Positions 29,486 through 38,553 are shown, counted from the first letter of the stretch. The stretch is DNA of 41,500 nt from Pseudomonadota bacterium (GCA_018241785.1 JAFEDF010000253.1:1-41500), one strand, 5' to 3'. Notes: generated by a model from the sequence alone, not told the origin. Program-made: numbers and translations.

Positions 29486-32400
29486 ATGAGCCCTTCCGGC
29501 ACCCCTGCCGCGCTGCGCGCGGTCACCCTCGACGACAAGTACGAGCTCGGCAGCGGGCGCGTGTTCCTGACCGGCGTGCAGGCGCTCGTGCGTCTCCTGA
29601 TCCTGCAACGCCAGCGCGACAGCGAGGCGGGGCTCAACACCGGCGGCTTCGTGTCGGGGTACCGCGGCTCGCCCCTGGGTGGTCTCGACCTCTCGCTATG
29701 GAAGGCGTCGAAATTCCTCGAGTGCGCGCGCATCAAGTTCCAGCCGGGCCTGAACGAAGACCTCGCCGCGACCGCGATCTGGGGCACGCAGCAGGTGACG
29801 ATGTATCCGGGCGCGAAGGTCGACGGCGTGTTCGCCATGTGGTACGGCAAGGGCCCCGGAGTCGACCGCTGCGGCGACGTGTTCAAGCACGCGAACTTCG
29901 CCGGCACGTCGAAGCACGGCGGCGTGCTGGTGCTCGCCGGCGACGACCACGCGGCGAAGTCGTCGACGCTGCCCCACCAGTCGGACCACCAGTTCTCGGC
30001 GGCGATGATGCCGGTGCTCTACCCGGCATCGGTGCAGGAGATCCTCGAGCTCGGACTGCACGGCTTCGCGATGAGCCGCTACTCGGGATGCTGGGTCGGC
30101 TTCAAGTGTGTCTCGGACACCGTCGAAAGCTCGGCGTCGGTCGACGGCGACGCCTCCGACGTGAAGATCGTCATCCCCGACGATTTCCCGCTGCCGCCCG
30201 ACGGCGTGTCGATCCGCTGGCCCGATCCGTTCCTCGCGACCGAAGCGCGGATGCAGGACTACAAGGTCTACGCGGCGCTCCATTACTGCCGCGTCAACAA
30301 CCTCAATCGGATCGTCATCGACTCGCCCTCGCCCGACAAGCCGGCGCGACTCGGCATCATCACATCGGGCAAGAGCTACCTCGACGTACGCCAGGCGCTC
30401 GACGACCTCGGCATCAGCGAGGCCGACGCCGGCGAGATCGGCATCAGGCTCTTCAAGGTCGCGATGCCGTGGCCGCTCGAGCCCGAGGGCGTGCGCCACT
30501 TCGCCGAAGGGCTCGACGAGATCCTCGTCGTCGAGGAGAAGCGCCAGATCGTCGAGTACCAGCTGAAGGAGCAGCTCTACAACTGGCGCGACGACGTGCG
30601 CCCGCGCGTCGTCGGCAAGTTCGACGAGAAGGGCGAATGGGTGCGCCCGCACGGCGACTGGCTGCTGCCGCCACACGCGGAGCTCACGCCGGCGATGATC
30701 GCGCGCGTGATCGCCCAGCGCATCGCCCGCCTCGACCTGCATCCGCGCCACGCCGAGCGCATCCGCAGCCGCGTCGACTTCATCAATCAGAAGGAGCGCG
30801 CCCTCGCGAAACCAAACGTCGCGCTGACGCGCATCCCCTACTACTGCTCGGGGTGCCCGCACAACACGTCGACCAACGTACCCGAAGGCAGCCGCGCGAC
30901 CGCCGGCATCGGCTGCCATGTGATGGCGATCTGGATGGACCGGAGCACGTCGACCTACACGCACATGGGCGGCGAAGGCGCGCCGTGGATCGGCCAGGCG
31001 CCGTTCACCAACGAGAAGCACATCTTCGCCAACCTCGGCGACGGCACCTACTACCACAGCGGCATCCTGTCGATCCGCGCCTCCGTCGCGGCGAAGGTCA
31101 ACATCACCTACAAGATCCTCTACAACGACGCCGTCGCGATGACCGGCGGCCAGCCGGTCGACGGGCCGATCTCGCCCGCCGACATCGCGCGCCAGTGCGC
31201 GGCCGAAGGGGTCGCGAAGATCGTCGTCGTCACCGACGAGCCGGGTAAGTACCCGCCAGGCAACTTCGCGGGCGACATCGAAATCCATCACCGGCGCGAT
31301 CTCGACGCCGTGCAGAAGGCGCTGCGCGAGACCGCCGGCACGACGATCCTCCTCTACGACCAGACCTGCGCCGCCGAGAAGCGCCGGCGCAGGAAGCGCG
31401 GCAGGTTTCCCGATCCCGCGAAGCGCGTGTTCATCAACGAGCTCGTCTGCGAGGGCTGCGGCGACTGCGGCGTGAAGTCGAACTGCGTGTCGGTGACGCC
31501 GGTCGAGACCGAATTCGGGCGCAAGCGCGCGATCGACCAGTCGGCGTGCAACAAGGATTACTCGTGCGTCGAAGGCTTCTGCCCGAGCTTCGTCACCGTC
31601 GAGGGCGGTCGCCTCAGGAAGCCGAAGAAGGCCGATGCCGCGGATTTCTCCGCCCTCCCCGATCCGCCGCGAGTCGGCAGCGCGGCGCCCTACGGGATCC
31701 TCGTCACCGGCATCGGCGGCACCGGCGTCGTCACGATCGGAGCGCTCCTCGGCATGGCGGCGCACCTCGAAGGCAAGGGTGCGTCGGTGCTCGACATGAC
31801 GGGCCTCGCGCAGAAGAACGGCGCGGTCGTCTCGCACGTGCGCATCGCCGATGATCCCGAACAGCTCTACGCGACGCGGATCGCTGCCGGAGAGGCCAAG
31901 CTCGTGCTCGCCTGCGACATCCTGACCGGCATCGGCGACGAGGCGCTCGCGAAGATGCAGAAAGGGGTCACCAAGGCGATCGTCAACAGCGCGCGCGTGA
32001 TGCCTGCGCAGTTCACGCGCGAGCCCGATCTCGCCTTCCCGATGGGTTCGATGGAGCAGGAGATCCGGGACGGCGTCGGCGCCGGCGACGCCGAGTTCGT
32101 CGATGCGACGCGGCTCGCCACCGGGCTCATGGGCGACTCGATCGCGACCAATCTCTTCATGGTCGGCTACGCGTGGCAGCGCGGCCTCGTGCCGCTCACC
32201 GAGGAGTCGATCCTGCGCGCGATCGAATTGAACGGCGCGGCGATCGAAGCCAACGTCGAGAGCTTTCGCTGGGGCCGCCTCGCCGCCGTCGATCCCGGGC
32301 GGGTCGCCGCCGCCGCGATTCCGGCCGCGATCCCCGAGTCGCAGCGCCTGTCGGGCTCGCTCGACGAAGTGATCGAGCGCCGCCGCGCGTTCCTCACCGA

Positions 32401-33037
32401 TTACCAGGACGCGAAGTACGCAGCGCGCTACACCGCGCTCGTCGCGCGCGTGCGTGCCGCCGAAGCGGTGAAGGAGCCGGGGGCGACCGACCTCACCGAA
32501 GCGGTCGCACGCAACTACTTCAAGCTGCTCGCGGTGAAGGACGAGTACGAGGTTGCGCGTCTCTATGCCGAGACCGATTTCCTCGACCGTGTCGCGGCGC
32601 AGTTCGAGGGCGACTACCGGCTGCGTTTCCACCTCGCCCCGCCGACGCTGAACCATCGCGACCGGGAAACCGGCGAAGCGAAGAAGTCCGCGTACGGGGC
32701 GTGGATGATGCCGGCGTTTCGCGTGCTGGCGAAGCTGCGGCGCCTTCGCGGCGGACCGCTCGACTTCTTCGGAAGGAGCGCCGAGCGCCGGGAGGAGCGC
32801 AAGCTCGCCACCGACTACGAGCAGCGCATCGATGGGCTCCTTGCCTCGCTCTCACCGCACAACTACGCGATCGCCGTCGAGATCGCGTCGATCCCCGAGC
32901 ACATTCGCGGCTATGGACACGTGAAGGAACGCCACCTCGCCGACGCGAGGACGCGCGAAGCGGCGCTCCTCGGACGCTTCGCGGCCGCTACGCCGGCGAC
33001 CGCGGCGCGCGTCGCCGAGCCGCAGGCCGCGGACTGA
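29486..33037 (+). CDS. Fused indolepyruvate:ferredoxin oxidoreductase
   Basis: The 1183-residue protein oxidatively decarboxylates aryl or branched 2-oxo acids to acyl-CoA, passing electrons to ferredoxin. Domains in order: an N-terminal alpha-type pyrimidine domain (GGFVSGYRGSPLGG, NEDLAATAIWGTQQ); a ThDP-binding domain with YYCSGCPHNTST, GIGCHVMA and MGGEGAPWIGQAPF; a ferredoxin-like Cys cluster (CEGCGDCGVKSNC and later CVEGFCPSF); a gamma domain (VTGIGGTGVVTIGALLGMAA); and a C-terminal extension typical of proteobacterial single-chain forms. The start at 29486 was chosen because the protein then begins MSPSGTPAALRAVTLDDKYEL; the open frame upstream to 29312 is unlikely coding. Confidence 0.92.
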   Translation: MSPSGTPAALRAVTLDDKYELGSGRVFLTGVQALVRLLILQRQRDSEAGLNTGGFVSGYRGSPLGGLDLSLWKASKFLECARIKFQPGLNEDLAATAIWGTQQVTMYPGAKVDGVFAMWYGKGPGVDRCGDVFKHANFAGTSKHGGVLVLAGDDHAAKSSTLPHQSDHQFSAAMMPVLYPASVQEILELGLHGFAMSRYSGCWVGFKCVSDTVESSASVDGDASDVKIVIPDDFPLPPDGVSIRWPDPFLATEARMQDYKVYAALHYCRVNNLNRIVIDSPSPDKPARLGIITSGKSYLDVRQALDDLGISEADAGEIGIRLFKVAMPWPLEPEGVRHFAEGLDEILVVEEKRQIVEYQLKEQLYNWRDDVRPRVVGKFDEKGEWVRPHGDWLLPPHAELTPAMIARVIAQRIARLDLHPRHAERIRSRVDFINQKERALAKPNVALTRIPYYCSGCPHNTSTNVPEGSRATAGIGCHVMAIWMDRSTSTYTHMGGEGAPWIGQAPFTNEKHIFANLGDGTYYHSGILSIRASVAAKVNITYKILYNDAVAMTGGQPVDGPISPADIARQCAAEGVAKIVVVTDEPGKYPPGNFAGDIEIHHRRDLDAVQKALRETAGTTILLYDQTCAAEKRRRRKRGRFPDPAKRVFINELVCEGCGDCGVKSNCVSVTPVETEFGRKRAIDQSACNKDYSCVEGFCPSFVTVEGGRLRKPKKADAADFSALPDPPRVGSAAPYGILVTGIGGTGVVTIGALLGMAAHLEGKGASVLDMTGLAQKNGAVVSHVRIADDPEQLYATRIAAGEAKLVLACDILTGIGDEALAKMQKGVTKAIVNSARVMPAQFTREPDLAFPMGSMEQEIRDGVGAGDAEFVDATRLATGLMGDSIATNLFMVGYAWQRGLVPLTEESILRAIELNGAAIEANVESFRWGRLAAVDPGRVAAAAIPAAIPESQRLSGSLDEVIERRRAFLTDYQDAKYAARYTALVARVRAAEAVKEPGATDLTEAVARNYFKLLAVKDEYEVARLYAETDFLDRVAAQFEGDYRLRFHLAPPTLNHRDRETGEAKKSAYGAWMMPAFRVLAKLRRLRGGPLDFFGRSAERREERKLATDYEQRIDGLLASLSPHNYAIAVEIASIPEHIRGYGHVKERHLADARTREAALLGRFAAATPATAARVAEPQAAD

Positions 33038-33048
33038 TCGCGCGCCAC

Positions 33049-33072
33049 GCCGGTAGGCGCACGCCTACCGGC
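33049..33072. terminator. Perfect hairpin between convergent genes
   Basis: GCCGGTAGGCG (33049-33059) and CGCCTACCGGC (33062-33072) are exact inverted repeats. No T tract follows, so it may act as a Rho-independent-like or mRNA-end-protecting structure for the oxidoreductase and the facing DUF442 gene. Confidence 0.6.
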
Positions 33073-33098
33073 CGATCGCTGCACGACGGTCCGCGCGT

Positions 33099-33461
33099 TC
33101 AGCGCGCGTCGCTCTTTGCTCGCGCGCGGTAGAAGAGATTGCCCGTGCGGGTACCGGTGCGGCAAAAGCCGAACACCGGCTTCGGCAGCCGCTCGAGGAG
33201 CGCGTCCATCGCGTCGACGTCGGCGGGCGTCTGCATCGCCGACTTGACCGGCAGGAACGCGTACTCGAGGCCTGCGGCTTTCGCCTCGCGCTCGATTGCT
33301 TCCGAGGTCGGCTGCGCCGGTCCGCCCTCGTGGTCGGGCCGGTTGTTGACGATGCTCCTGAACCCCGCCGCGGCGATCGCCGCGACGTCCGCCGGCATGA
33401 TCTGCGCAGCCGTCGCAAAGTCGGTATCCAGCCACTTGTACTGAAGCGCCACGCTTTTCAT
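33099..33461 (-). CDS. DUF442 / TIGR01244-family phosphatase-like protein
   Basis: The 120-residue protein has the dual-specificity-phosphatase-like fold found in beta-lactamase-hydrolase-like (Blh) proteins. Landmarks are IMPADVAAIAAAGFRSIVNNRPDHEG and the P-loop FGFCRTGTRTGNLFY with the CX5R catalytic motif. The family is variously called sulfurtransferase or protein tyrosine phosphatase; I see the CX5R loop and cannot say which activity it has. The ATG at 33461 (MKSVALQYKWL) fits the family N-terminus; the open frame extends to 33545. Confidence 0.85.
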   Translation of the reverse strand: MKSVALQYKWLDTDFATAAQIMPADVAAIAAAGFRSIVNNRPDHEGGPAQPTSEAIEREAKAAGLEYAFLPVKSAMQTPADVDAMDALLERLPKPVFGFCRTGTRTGNLFYRARAKSDAR

Positions 33462-33842
33462 CTCCGCCGGGCTCGCTGCGGCGAGGACCGCTCGCAGCGC
33501 GCCCATTGTGCGCTGCGGTGCAAAAGATCGCCAGGCGAGACGCAACTGCGTCGCATTTCTGCAACGCCGGACGACCGTTCGTCGGGTCCGCGGCGAGCCT
33601 GCCGCGGGTGCCGCCCTGCCGACCGAGACGGTGGGTGAAACCGTGGACGGGCGGTGGACGAAACGGTGGATGAGCAGTGCGCGAACCGGTGGACGGCGGC
33701 GGTGCGGACCCAGGGGACATCGTGTGGAAGCCCAGTGGAGCGGCGGTGGATGGGCGAAGTGCGATATGCGCCGGAAGCCTCACCGGCCGATTGCCCGGGC
33801 GCAGCGACGACGCATGCCGAGGCTTGCGCCGTGCCCGGCGAG
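33462..33842. repeat. Gene-free stretch with degenerate GGTGGAYG repeats
   Basis: This gap before the nrdA promoter has no credible gene. Between 33631 and 33753 the octamer GGTGGACG or GGTGGATG occurs at about 33654, 33666, 33689 and 33746, with near copies at 33643 and 33735. Spacing is irregular. Origin and role are unknown. Confidence 0.45.
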
Positions 33843-33889
33843 CCACTATGCTTGGTAACCAGAAGCAATTCGAACACAACATGTTGTGG
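33843..33889 (+). promoter_or_regulatory. Pair of candidate NrdR boxes upstream of nrdA
   Basis: Box 2 is ACACAACATGTTGTGG (33874-33889), with a perfect 14-base palindrome; it matches 13 of 16 positions of the NrdR consensus as I remember it (ACACWATATMTWGTGT). Box 1, CCACTATGCTTGGTAA (33843-33858), is weaker at about 9 of 16. Their centres are 31 bp apart, three helical turns, the spacing NrdR needs. NrdR would repress nrdA-nrdB when dATP is high. The nrdR gene is not in this window. Confidence 0.7.
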
Positions 33890-33988
33890 GCCGCCGAACG
33901 GGCCACTGTCGGGCGCCTTCTTGAGCGCGCCGCCGTCTTCCGGCACCCCGTTTGCCAGGCCGTCAAGAAGAATCGAGGAGCCCCGCCC

Positions 33989-36900
33989 ATGCAGACTGCC
34001 GCCACGCCCGCCACCCCAACGCCGAACCCGCCGCGGGACCTCGTCGTGGGCGAGCCGGGCAGCCCCGTCGCCGCCGCGGCGGATCCGCGCTACGCCCAGC
34101 TCAAGGTGATCCGCCGCAACGGGGCGGTGGTCGGCTTCGAGCCCGCCAAGATCACCATCGCGATGGCGAAGGCCTTCCTTGCCGTCAACGGCGGGCACGG
34201 CGCGGCGTCGGCGCGGGTGCGCGACGAGGTGACGCGGCTCACCGACGCCGTGGTCACGGCGCTCGTCCGGCGCAAGCCCGAGGGCGGCGCGATCCACATC
34301 GAGGAGATCCAGGACCAGGTCGAGCTCGCGCTGATGCGCGGCGGCGAGCACCAGGTCGCCCGCGCCTACGTCCTCTACCGCGAGAAGCGCGCCCAGGAGC
34401 GCGCGCAGGCGCGGGAACGCCGCGACGCCGCGCTCGAAACGCCGGTGCTGCACGTCGTCGAGCACGGCGAGAGACGGCCGCTCGACCTCGCACGCCTCAC
34501 CGAACTCGTGCGGACGTCGTGCCATGGGCTTCCCGATGCCGATCCCGAGCGGATTCTCAAGGCGACCTTGAAGGATCTCTACGACGGCGTGCCGATGGAC
34601 GAGGTGCGCAAGTGCGCCGTGCTCGCCGCGCGCACGCTGATCGAGAAGGATCCCGCGTACTCGTACGTGTCGGCGCGGCTCCTGCTCGATTCGCTGCGCT
34701 TCGAAGCACTCGGCGCCGAGGCGACGCAGGCCGACATGGGCACACGCTACGCCGAGTACTTCCCCGAATTCGTCGCGCACGGCATCAGGATCGGTCTTCT
34801 CAACGAGGCGCTCGCGCAGTTCGATCTCGCGCGGCTCGGCCGCGCGCTCGATGCCTCGCGCGACCTCGCCTTCGGCTACCTCGGCCTGCAGACGCTCTAC
34901 GACCGCTACTTCCTCGTCGACCAGCACGCCGTGCACGGCAACGCGGGACGGCGCTTCGAGCTGCCGCAGTGCTTCTTCATGCGCGTCGCGATGGGCCTCG
35001 CGCTGAACGAAGTCGATCGCGAGACGCGCGCGATCGAGTTCTACGACGTGCTGTCGCGCTTCGACTTCATGAGCTCGACGCCGACGCTGTTCAACTCCGG
35101 AACGCATCGTTCACAGCTCTCGTCTTGCTACCTCACAACCGTCTCCGACGACCTCGACGGCATCTACGAGGCGATCAAGGAAAATGCGCTCCTGTCCAAA
35201 TTCGCCGGGGGATTGGGCAACGACTGGACCAACGTGCGCGCGATGGGCTCGCACATCAAGGGCACCAACGGCAGGAGCCAGGGGGTAGTGCCGTTCCTGA
35301 AAGTCGTCAACGACACGGCAGTCGCGGTCAATCAATGTTTCGCACCCGACACGCTCGTGCACACGGCGCGTGGCGCGACGGCGATCCGCGACGTGCACCC
35401 TGGCGACCTCGTCCTCGGCAAGAGCGGCGTCTATCGCGAAGTGCTCGAGCGCTACGTCTACAACCAGGACGGCCCGATGGTCGCGATCGACGTCAAGCAC
35501 TCGATCGAGCCGCTCGAAGTGACCGACGCGCATCCGCTGTGGGCGCTCGCAGGCGTGCCGATGGAGCAGGCCGAATCGCGCACGCAGGCGTGGCTCGCGA
35601 GCGGCAAGGTTGCGCCGGCCTGGATCGAAGCCGGCAGGCTCGCCCGCGGGGACTACGTCGGCTTCGCCATTCCGACCGAGATCGTCCCTGCGCCGGAGTT
35701 CACCGACGACGACGCGCGCCTCTACGGCATCCTGCTTGGCGATGGGCATTTGTCGAAGGACGGGATGCAGTGGGGCGTCTCGGGCAACCCGCAATGCGAC
35801 ACGCACCTCGCGTTCGTGCGGAGCTACCTCGCCGAGCGCGGCATCCACTTCTGGGAGACGTCGCGCGGCGCCACCTACGCGCAGGTGCACTGGGCGTCGG
35901 GCCGCGGAGCCGTCCGCGACGCAACTACCGGCCGCATCGCCGGCACGGGTGAGGCGACGCTCGCGTTCGGATACGACGATCTCTACGACGCGCAGCACCG
36001 CAAGCGCATCGCGCGGCGTCTGGCGCATCTGCCGCGATCGCAGACGCTGGCACTCGTGCGCGGCCTCCTCGAAACCGACGGCGGTGTCTCGCGTGGAAAG
36101 GAGATCTACTTTACGACAACGTCGCGTCCGCTCGCCGAAGGGCTGCGCTACCAGATGCTGCGCCTCGGCATCCCGGTCGCGGGTCAGTACCGCGAGCGCG
36201 CCAATGCGCATTCGGGCGTGCGCTCGGATGGCACGCCGGTGACGTTCGCCGGCACGACGAAATCGGTCGACTTGCGCATTCCGGCAGTGCCCGAAGTCGC
36301 CGCGCTCGTCGGCTGCCGGCCGATCGTGAAACGCAACTGGATCACGCACGGCGGCATGCTGTATTCCCGCGTGAGGTCGGTGACGGCGATCCCACCGAAG
36401 CGGCTCGTTGTCGACCTCAAGGTCGACGTCGACGAGTCGTACATGACGGCGGCCGGTCTCGCGCACAACGGAGGCAAGCGCAAGGGTGCCGTGTGCACCT
36501 ACCTCGAAACCTGGCACCTCGACATCGAGGAGTTCCTCGAGCTCAGGAAGAACACCGGCGACGACCGGCGGCGCACGCACGACATGAACACCGCCAACTG
36601 GGTGCCCGACCTCTTCATGAAGCGCGTCATCGAAGGCGGCGACTGGACGCTGTTCTCGCCTTCCGACGTACCCGACCTCCACGACAAGTGGGGCCGCGCG
36701 TTCGAAGAGGCGTATGTGCGCTACGAGGAGCGCGCGGCGCGCGGCGAGCTGAAGCTCCACCGCAGGATCCCCGCCGTGCAGCTCTGGCGCAAGATGCTGT
36801 CGATGCTGTTCGAGACCGGGCATCCGTGGATCACCTTCAAGGATGCCTGCAACGTGCGCTCGCCGCAGCAGCACGCCGGCACCGTGCACAGCTCGAACCT

Positions 36901-38107
36901 GTGCACCGAGATCACCCTCAACACCAGCGCCACCGAGATCGCCGTGTGCAATCTCGGCTCGGTGAACCTCGTCGCGCACATGGTCGAGAAGGACGGCGCG
37001 TGGGCGCTCGACCAGGACAAGCTTGCCCGCACGATCACTACGGCGATGCGGATGCTCGACAACGTGATCGACATCAACTATTACGCAGTCGCCAAGGCGC
37101 GCAACTCCAACCTCAGGCACCGCCCGGTCGGGCTCGGCATCATGGGCTTTCAGGACTGCCTGCACCGCATGCGCGTGCCGTATGCGTCGGAGGCTGCGGT
37201 CGCCTTCGCCGACACCGCGATGGAGGCGGTGTGCTACCACGCCTACTGGGCGTCGACTGCGCTCGCCGAGGAGCGCGGGCGCTACAGCTCGTTCAAGGGG
37301 AGCCTGTGGGACCGCGGCATCCTGCCGCAGGACACGCTGGCGCTGCTCGCCGACGAGCGCGGCGGCTACGTCGACATCGACGCGTCGTCGAAGCTGGACT
37401 GGGACGCCCTGCGCGCGCGCATCGCCTCCCACGGCATGCGCAACTCGAACTGCGTGGCGATTGCGCCCACCGCGACGATTTCCAACATCATCGGCGTCGC
37501 CGCGTCGATCGAGCCCGAGTACCAGAACATCTACGTGAAGTCGAATCTCTCCGGCGAGTTCACCGTGGTGAACGAGCAGCTCGTCGCCGACCTGAAGGCG
37601 CTCAACCTGTGGGACGAGGTGATGGTCGCCGATCTCAAGCACTTCGACGGCTCGCTCGCGCGGATCGACCGCATCCCGGCGGCGCTGCGCGAGCTCTACG
37701 CCACCGCATTCGAGGTCGAGCCGGCGTGGATCGTCGAGGCCGGCGCACGGCGGCAGAAGTGGATCGACCAGGCGCAGAGCCTCAACATCTACATGGCGGG
37801 CGCCTCCGGCAAGAAGCTCGACGAAACCTACAAGCTCGCCTGGCAGCGCGGGTTGAAGACCACCTACTACCTGCGCTCGCTCGCCGCGACGTCGGCCGAG
37901 AAGTCGACCGGCCGCGGCGGTGAGCTCAATGCGGTACCGGAAACCGGTTCACTCGCCTCCGCGTCGGGTGCGCGCTTCACGGCATCGGGCGCGGACGCCG
38001 CGACGCGAGGCGCCTCGACTGCGGGCGCGGCCGCAGGCGGTGCGGCGGTGGCCGGCGAGCCACGCTTCTGCTCCATCGACAACCCCGAGTGCGAAGCCTG
38101 CCAGTGA
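33989..38107 (+). CDS. nrdA: Class I ribonucleotide reductase large subunit, intein-containing
   Basis: NrdA reduces ribonucleotides to deoxyribonucleotides with the NrdB radical. The precursor is 1372 residues: N-extein 1-449, intein 450-827, C-extein 828-1372, giving a 994-residue host. An N-terminal ATP-cone begins near residue 38 (LKVIRRNGAVVGFEPAKIT) for dATP feedback. Active-site landmarks are the first redox cysteine in SQLSSCYLTT, the radical motif SSNLCTEITLN (Cys972 of the precursor), and the partner cysteine in EIAVCNLGSVNL. An Ala-rich tail ends with the shuttle pair NPECEACQ. The start at 33989 has GAGGAG at 33975-33980; the open frame extends to 33677 through the promoter and is not coding there. 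It is followed by a DUF2442 gene and nrdB. Confidence 0.93.
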   Translation: MQTAATPATPTPNPPRDLVVGEPGSPVAAAADPRYAQLKVIRRNGAVVGFEPAKITIAMAKAFLAVNGGHGAASARVRDEVTRLTDAVVTALVRRKPEGGAIHIEEIQDQVELALMRGGEHQVARAYVLYREKRAQERAQARERRDAALETPVLHVVEHGERRPLDLARLTELVRTSCHGLPDADPERILKATLKDLYDGVPMDEVRKCAVLAARTLIEKDPAYSYVSARLLLDSLRFEALGAEATQADMGTRYAEYFPEFVAHGIRIGLLNEALAQFDLARLGRALDASRDLAFGYLGLQTLYDRYFLVDQHAVHGNAGRRFELPQCFFMRVAMGLALNEVDRETRAIEFYDVLSRFDFMSSTPTLFNSGTHRSQLSSCYLTTVSDDLDGIYEAIKENALLSKFAGGLGNDWTNVRAMGSHIKGTNGRSQGVVPFLKVVNDTAVAVNQCFAPDTLVHTARGATAIRDVHPGDLVLGKSGVYREVLERYVYNQDGPMVAIDVKHSIEPLEVTDAHPLWALAGVPMEQAESRTQAWLASGKVAPAWIEAGRLARGDYVGFAIPTEIVPAPEFTDDDARLYGILLGDGHLSKDGMQWGVSGNPQCDTHLAFVRSYLAERGIHFWETSRGATYAQVHWASGRGAVRDATTGRIAGTGEATLAFGYDDLYDAQHRKRIARRLAHLPRSQTLALVRGLLETDGGVSRGKEIYFTTTSRPLAEGLRYQMLRLGIPVAGQYRERANAHSGVRSDGTPVTFAGTTKSVDLRIPAVPEVAALVGCRPIVKRNWITHGGMLYSRVRSVTAIPPKRLVVDLKVDVDESYMTAAGLAHNGGKRKGAVCTYLETWHLDIEEFLELRKNTGDDRRRTHDMNTANWVPDLFMKRVIEGGDWTLFSPSDVPDLHDKWGRAFEEAYVRYEERAARGELKLHRRIPAVQLWRKMLSMLFETGHPWITFKDACNVRSPQQHAGTVHSSNLCTEITLNTSATEIAVCNLGSVNLVAHMVEKDGAWALDQDKLARTITTAMRMLDNVIDINYYAVAKARNSNLRHRPVGLGIMGFQDCLHRMRVPYASEAAVAFADTAMEAVCYHAYWASTALAEERGRYSSFKGSLWDRGILPQDTLALLADERGGYVDIDASSKLDWDALRARIASHGMRNSNCVAIAPTATISNIIGVAASIEPEYQNIYVKSNLSGEFTVVNEQLVADLKALNLWDEVMVADLKHFDGSLARIDRIPAALRELYATAFEVEPAWIVEAGARRQKWIDQAQSLNIYMAGASGKKLDETYKLAWQRGLKTTYYLRSLAATSAEKSTGRGGELNAVPETGSLASASGARFTASGADAATRGASTAGAAAGGAAVAGEPRFCSIDNPECEACQ
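35336..36469 (+). other. Intein with LAGLIDADG endonuclease inside nrdA, followed by Gly
   Basis: The 378-residue insertion separates VAVNQ from GGKRKGAV, which are contiguous in ordinary NrdA. It starts with Cys (block A, CFAPDTLVHTARG). Block B has the TxxH motif in LEVTDAHPLW (Thr63, His66). Two LAGLIDADG motifs with their acidic residues are intact (LYGILLGDGHLS near 129-140, LVRGLLETDGGVS near 240-252). Block F reads LVVDLKVDVDESYM, and block G ends in AHN with penultimate His and terminal Asn. The next host residue is Gly, where splicing inteins need Cys, Ser or Thr. It could therefore be a cleaving, BIL-like element or use an unusual route. The frame is open throughout. Confidence 0.93.
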
Positions 38108-38244
38108 CATCCAGGGAGGCTCGGACCACGCCGGAGCAGCCGATCCCTTCGAGGGCGAGGCGCTCCAGCGTCGTGATCGCGGACCCGCGCGAACCCAGAC
38201 AGGACGCCGAATCGGCGTGGACGCGCAGGGAAGCCGCAGGGAAT

Positions 38245-38264
38245 GCGGGCCGGCAACGGCCCGC
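38245..38264 (+). other. GNRA-tetraloop hairpin upstream of the DUF2442 start
   Basis: In the 182-base gap after nrdA, GCGGGCCG and CGGCCCGC form a perfect 8-bp stem closed by a GCAA tetraloop. It ends 11 bases before a near-perfect ribosome binding site. It may terminate part of the nrdA transcript or act as an mRNA processing or stability element that sets NrdA to NrdB ratios. That role is inference. Confidence 0.6.
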
Positions 38265-38289
38265 GTCACCTTGGGAAAGGAGGCACCCG

Positions 38290-38553
38290 TTGGCACGTTA
38301 CGAGTACGCCCCGCGGCACGTCATCGAAGCGCGCTACCTCGGCGACTACAAGGTGTGGCTGGAATTCAACGACGGCCGCAAGGGCGTCGTCGACCTCGCC
38401 GACGAGCTGCACGGCGAGACGCTCGAGCCACTGCGCGATCGCGATCGCTTCGCGCAGTTCTACCTTGACTACGGGCTTGCGTCGATCGCCTGGATCGAAG
38501 GCCAGGATTTCGCACCCGAGTTCCTCTACGAGCGGCTCGCCGCAATGAACTGA
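38290..38553 (+). CDS. DUF2442-family small protein between nrdA and nrdB
   Basis: The 87-residue protein has the DUF2442 pattern: [20 protein letters not shown], then [19 protein letters not shown], then [20 protein letters not shown]. The start is a TTG, supported by AAAGGAGG at 38276-38283 six bases upstream; the longer open frame back to 38089 lies in the nrdA tail and gap. The stop is 13 bases before nrdB. DUF2442 proteins are often near toxin-antitoxin genes and are of unknown biochemical role. Here the placement inside the nrd operon suggests a link to ribonucleotide reductase or to its expression. Confidence 0.85.
   Translation: MARYEYAPRHVIEARYLGDYKVWLEFNDGRKGVVDLADELHGETLEPLRDRDRFAQFYLDYGLASIAWIEGQDFAPEFLYERLAAMN

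Noticed and set aside
29696..32656. 986-residue minus-strand open frame opposite the indolepyruvate oxidoreductase
   Set aside because: The plus strand encodes a clear 1183-residue enzyme with cofactor motifs, so the reverse frame is a shadow.
35336..36469. Treating the nrdA insertion as a group I intron or a separate homing-endonuclease gene
   Set aside because: The frame is open throughout, and splicing blocks A, B, F and G are present at its protein ends, so it is an intein-type element.
35111..37642. 843-residue minus-strand open frame opposite nrdA and the intein
   Set aside because: It spans both host and intein sequence, which no real antisense gene would, and has no domain.
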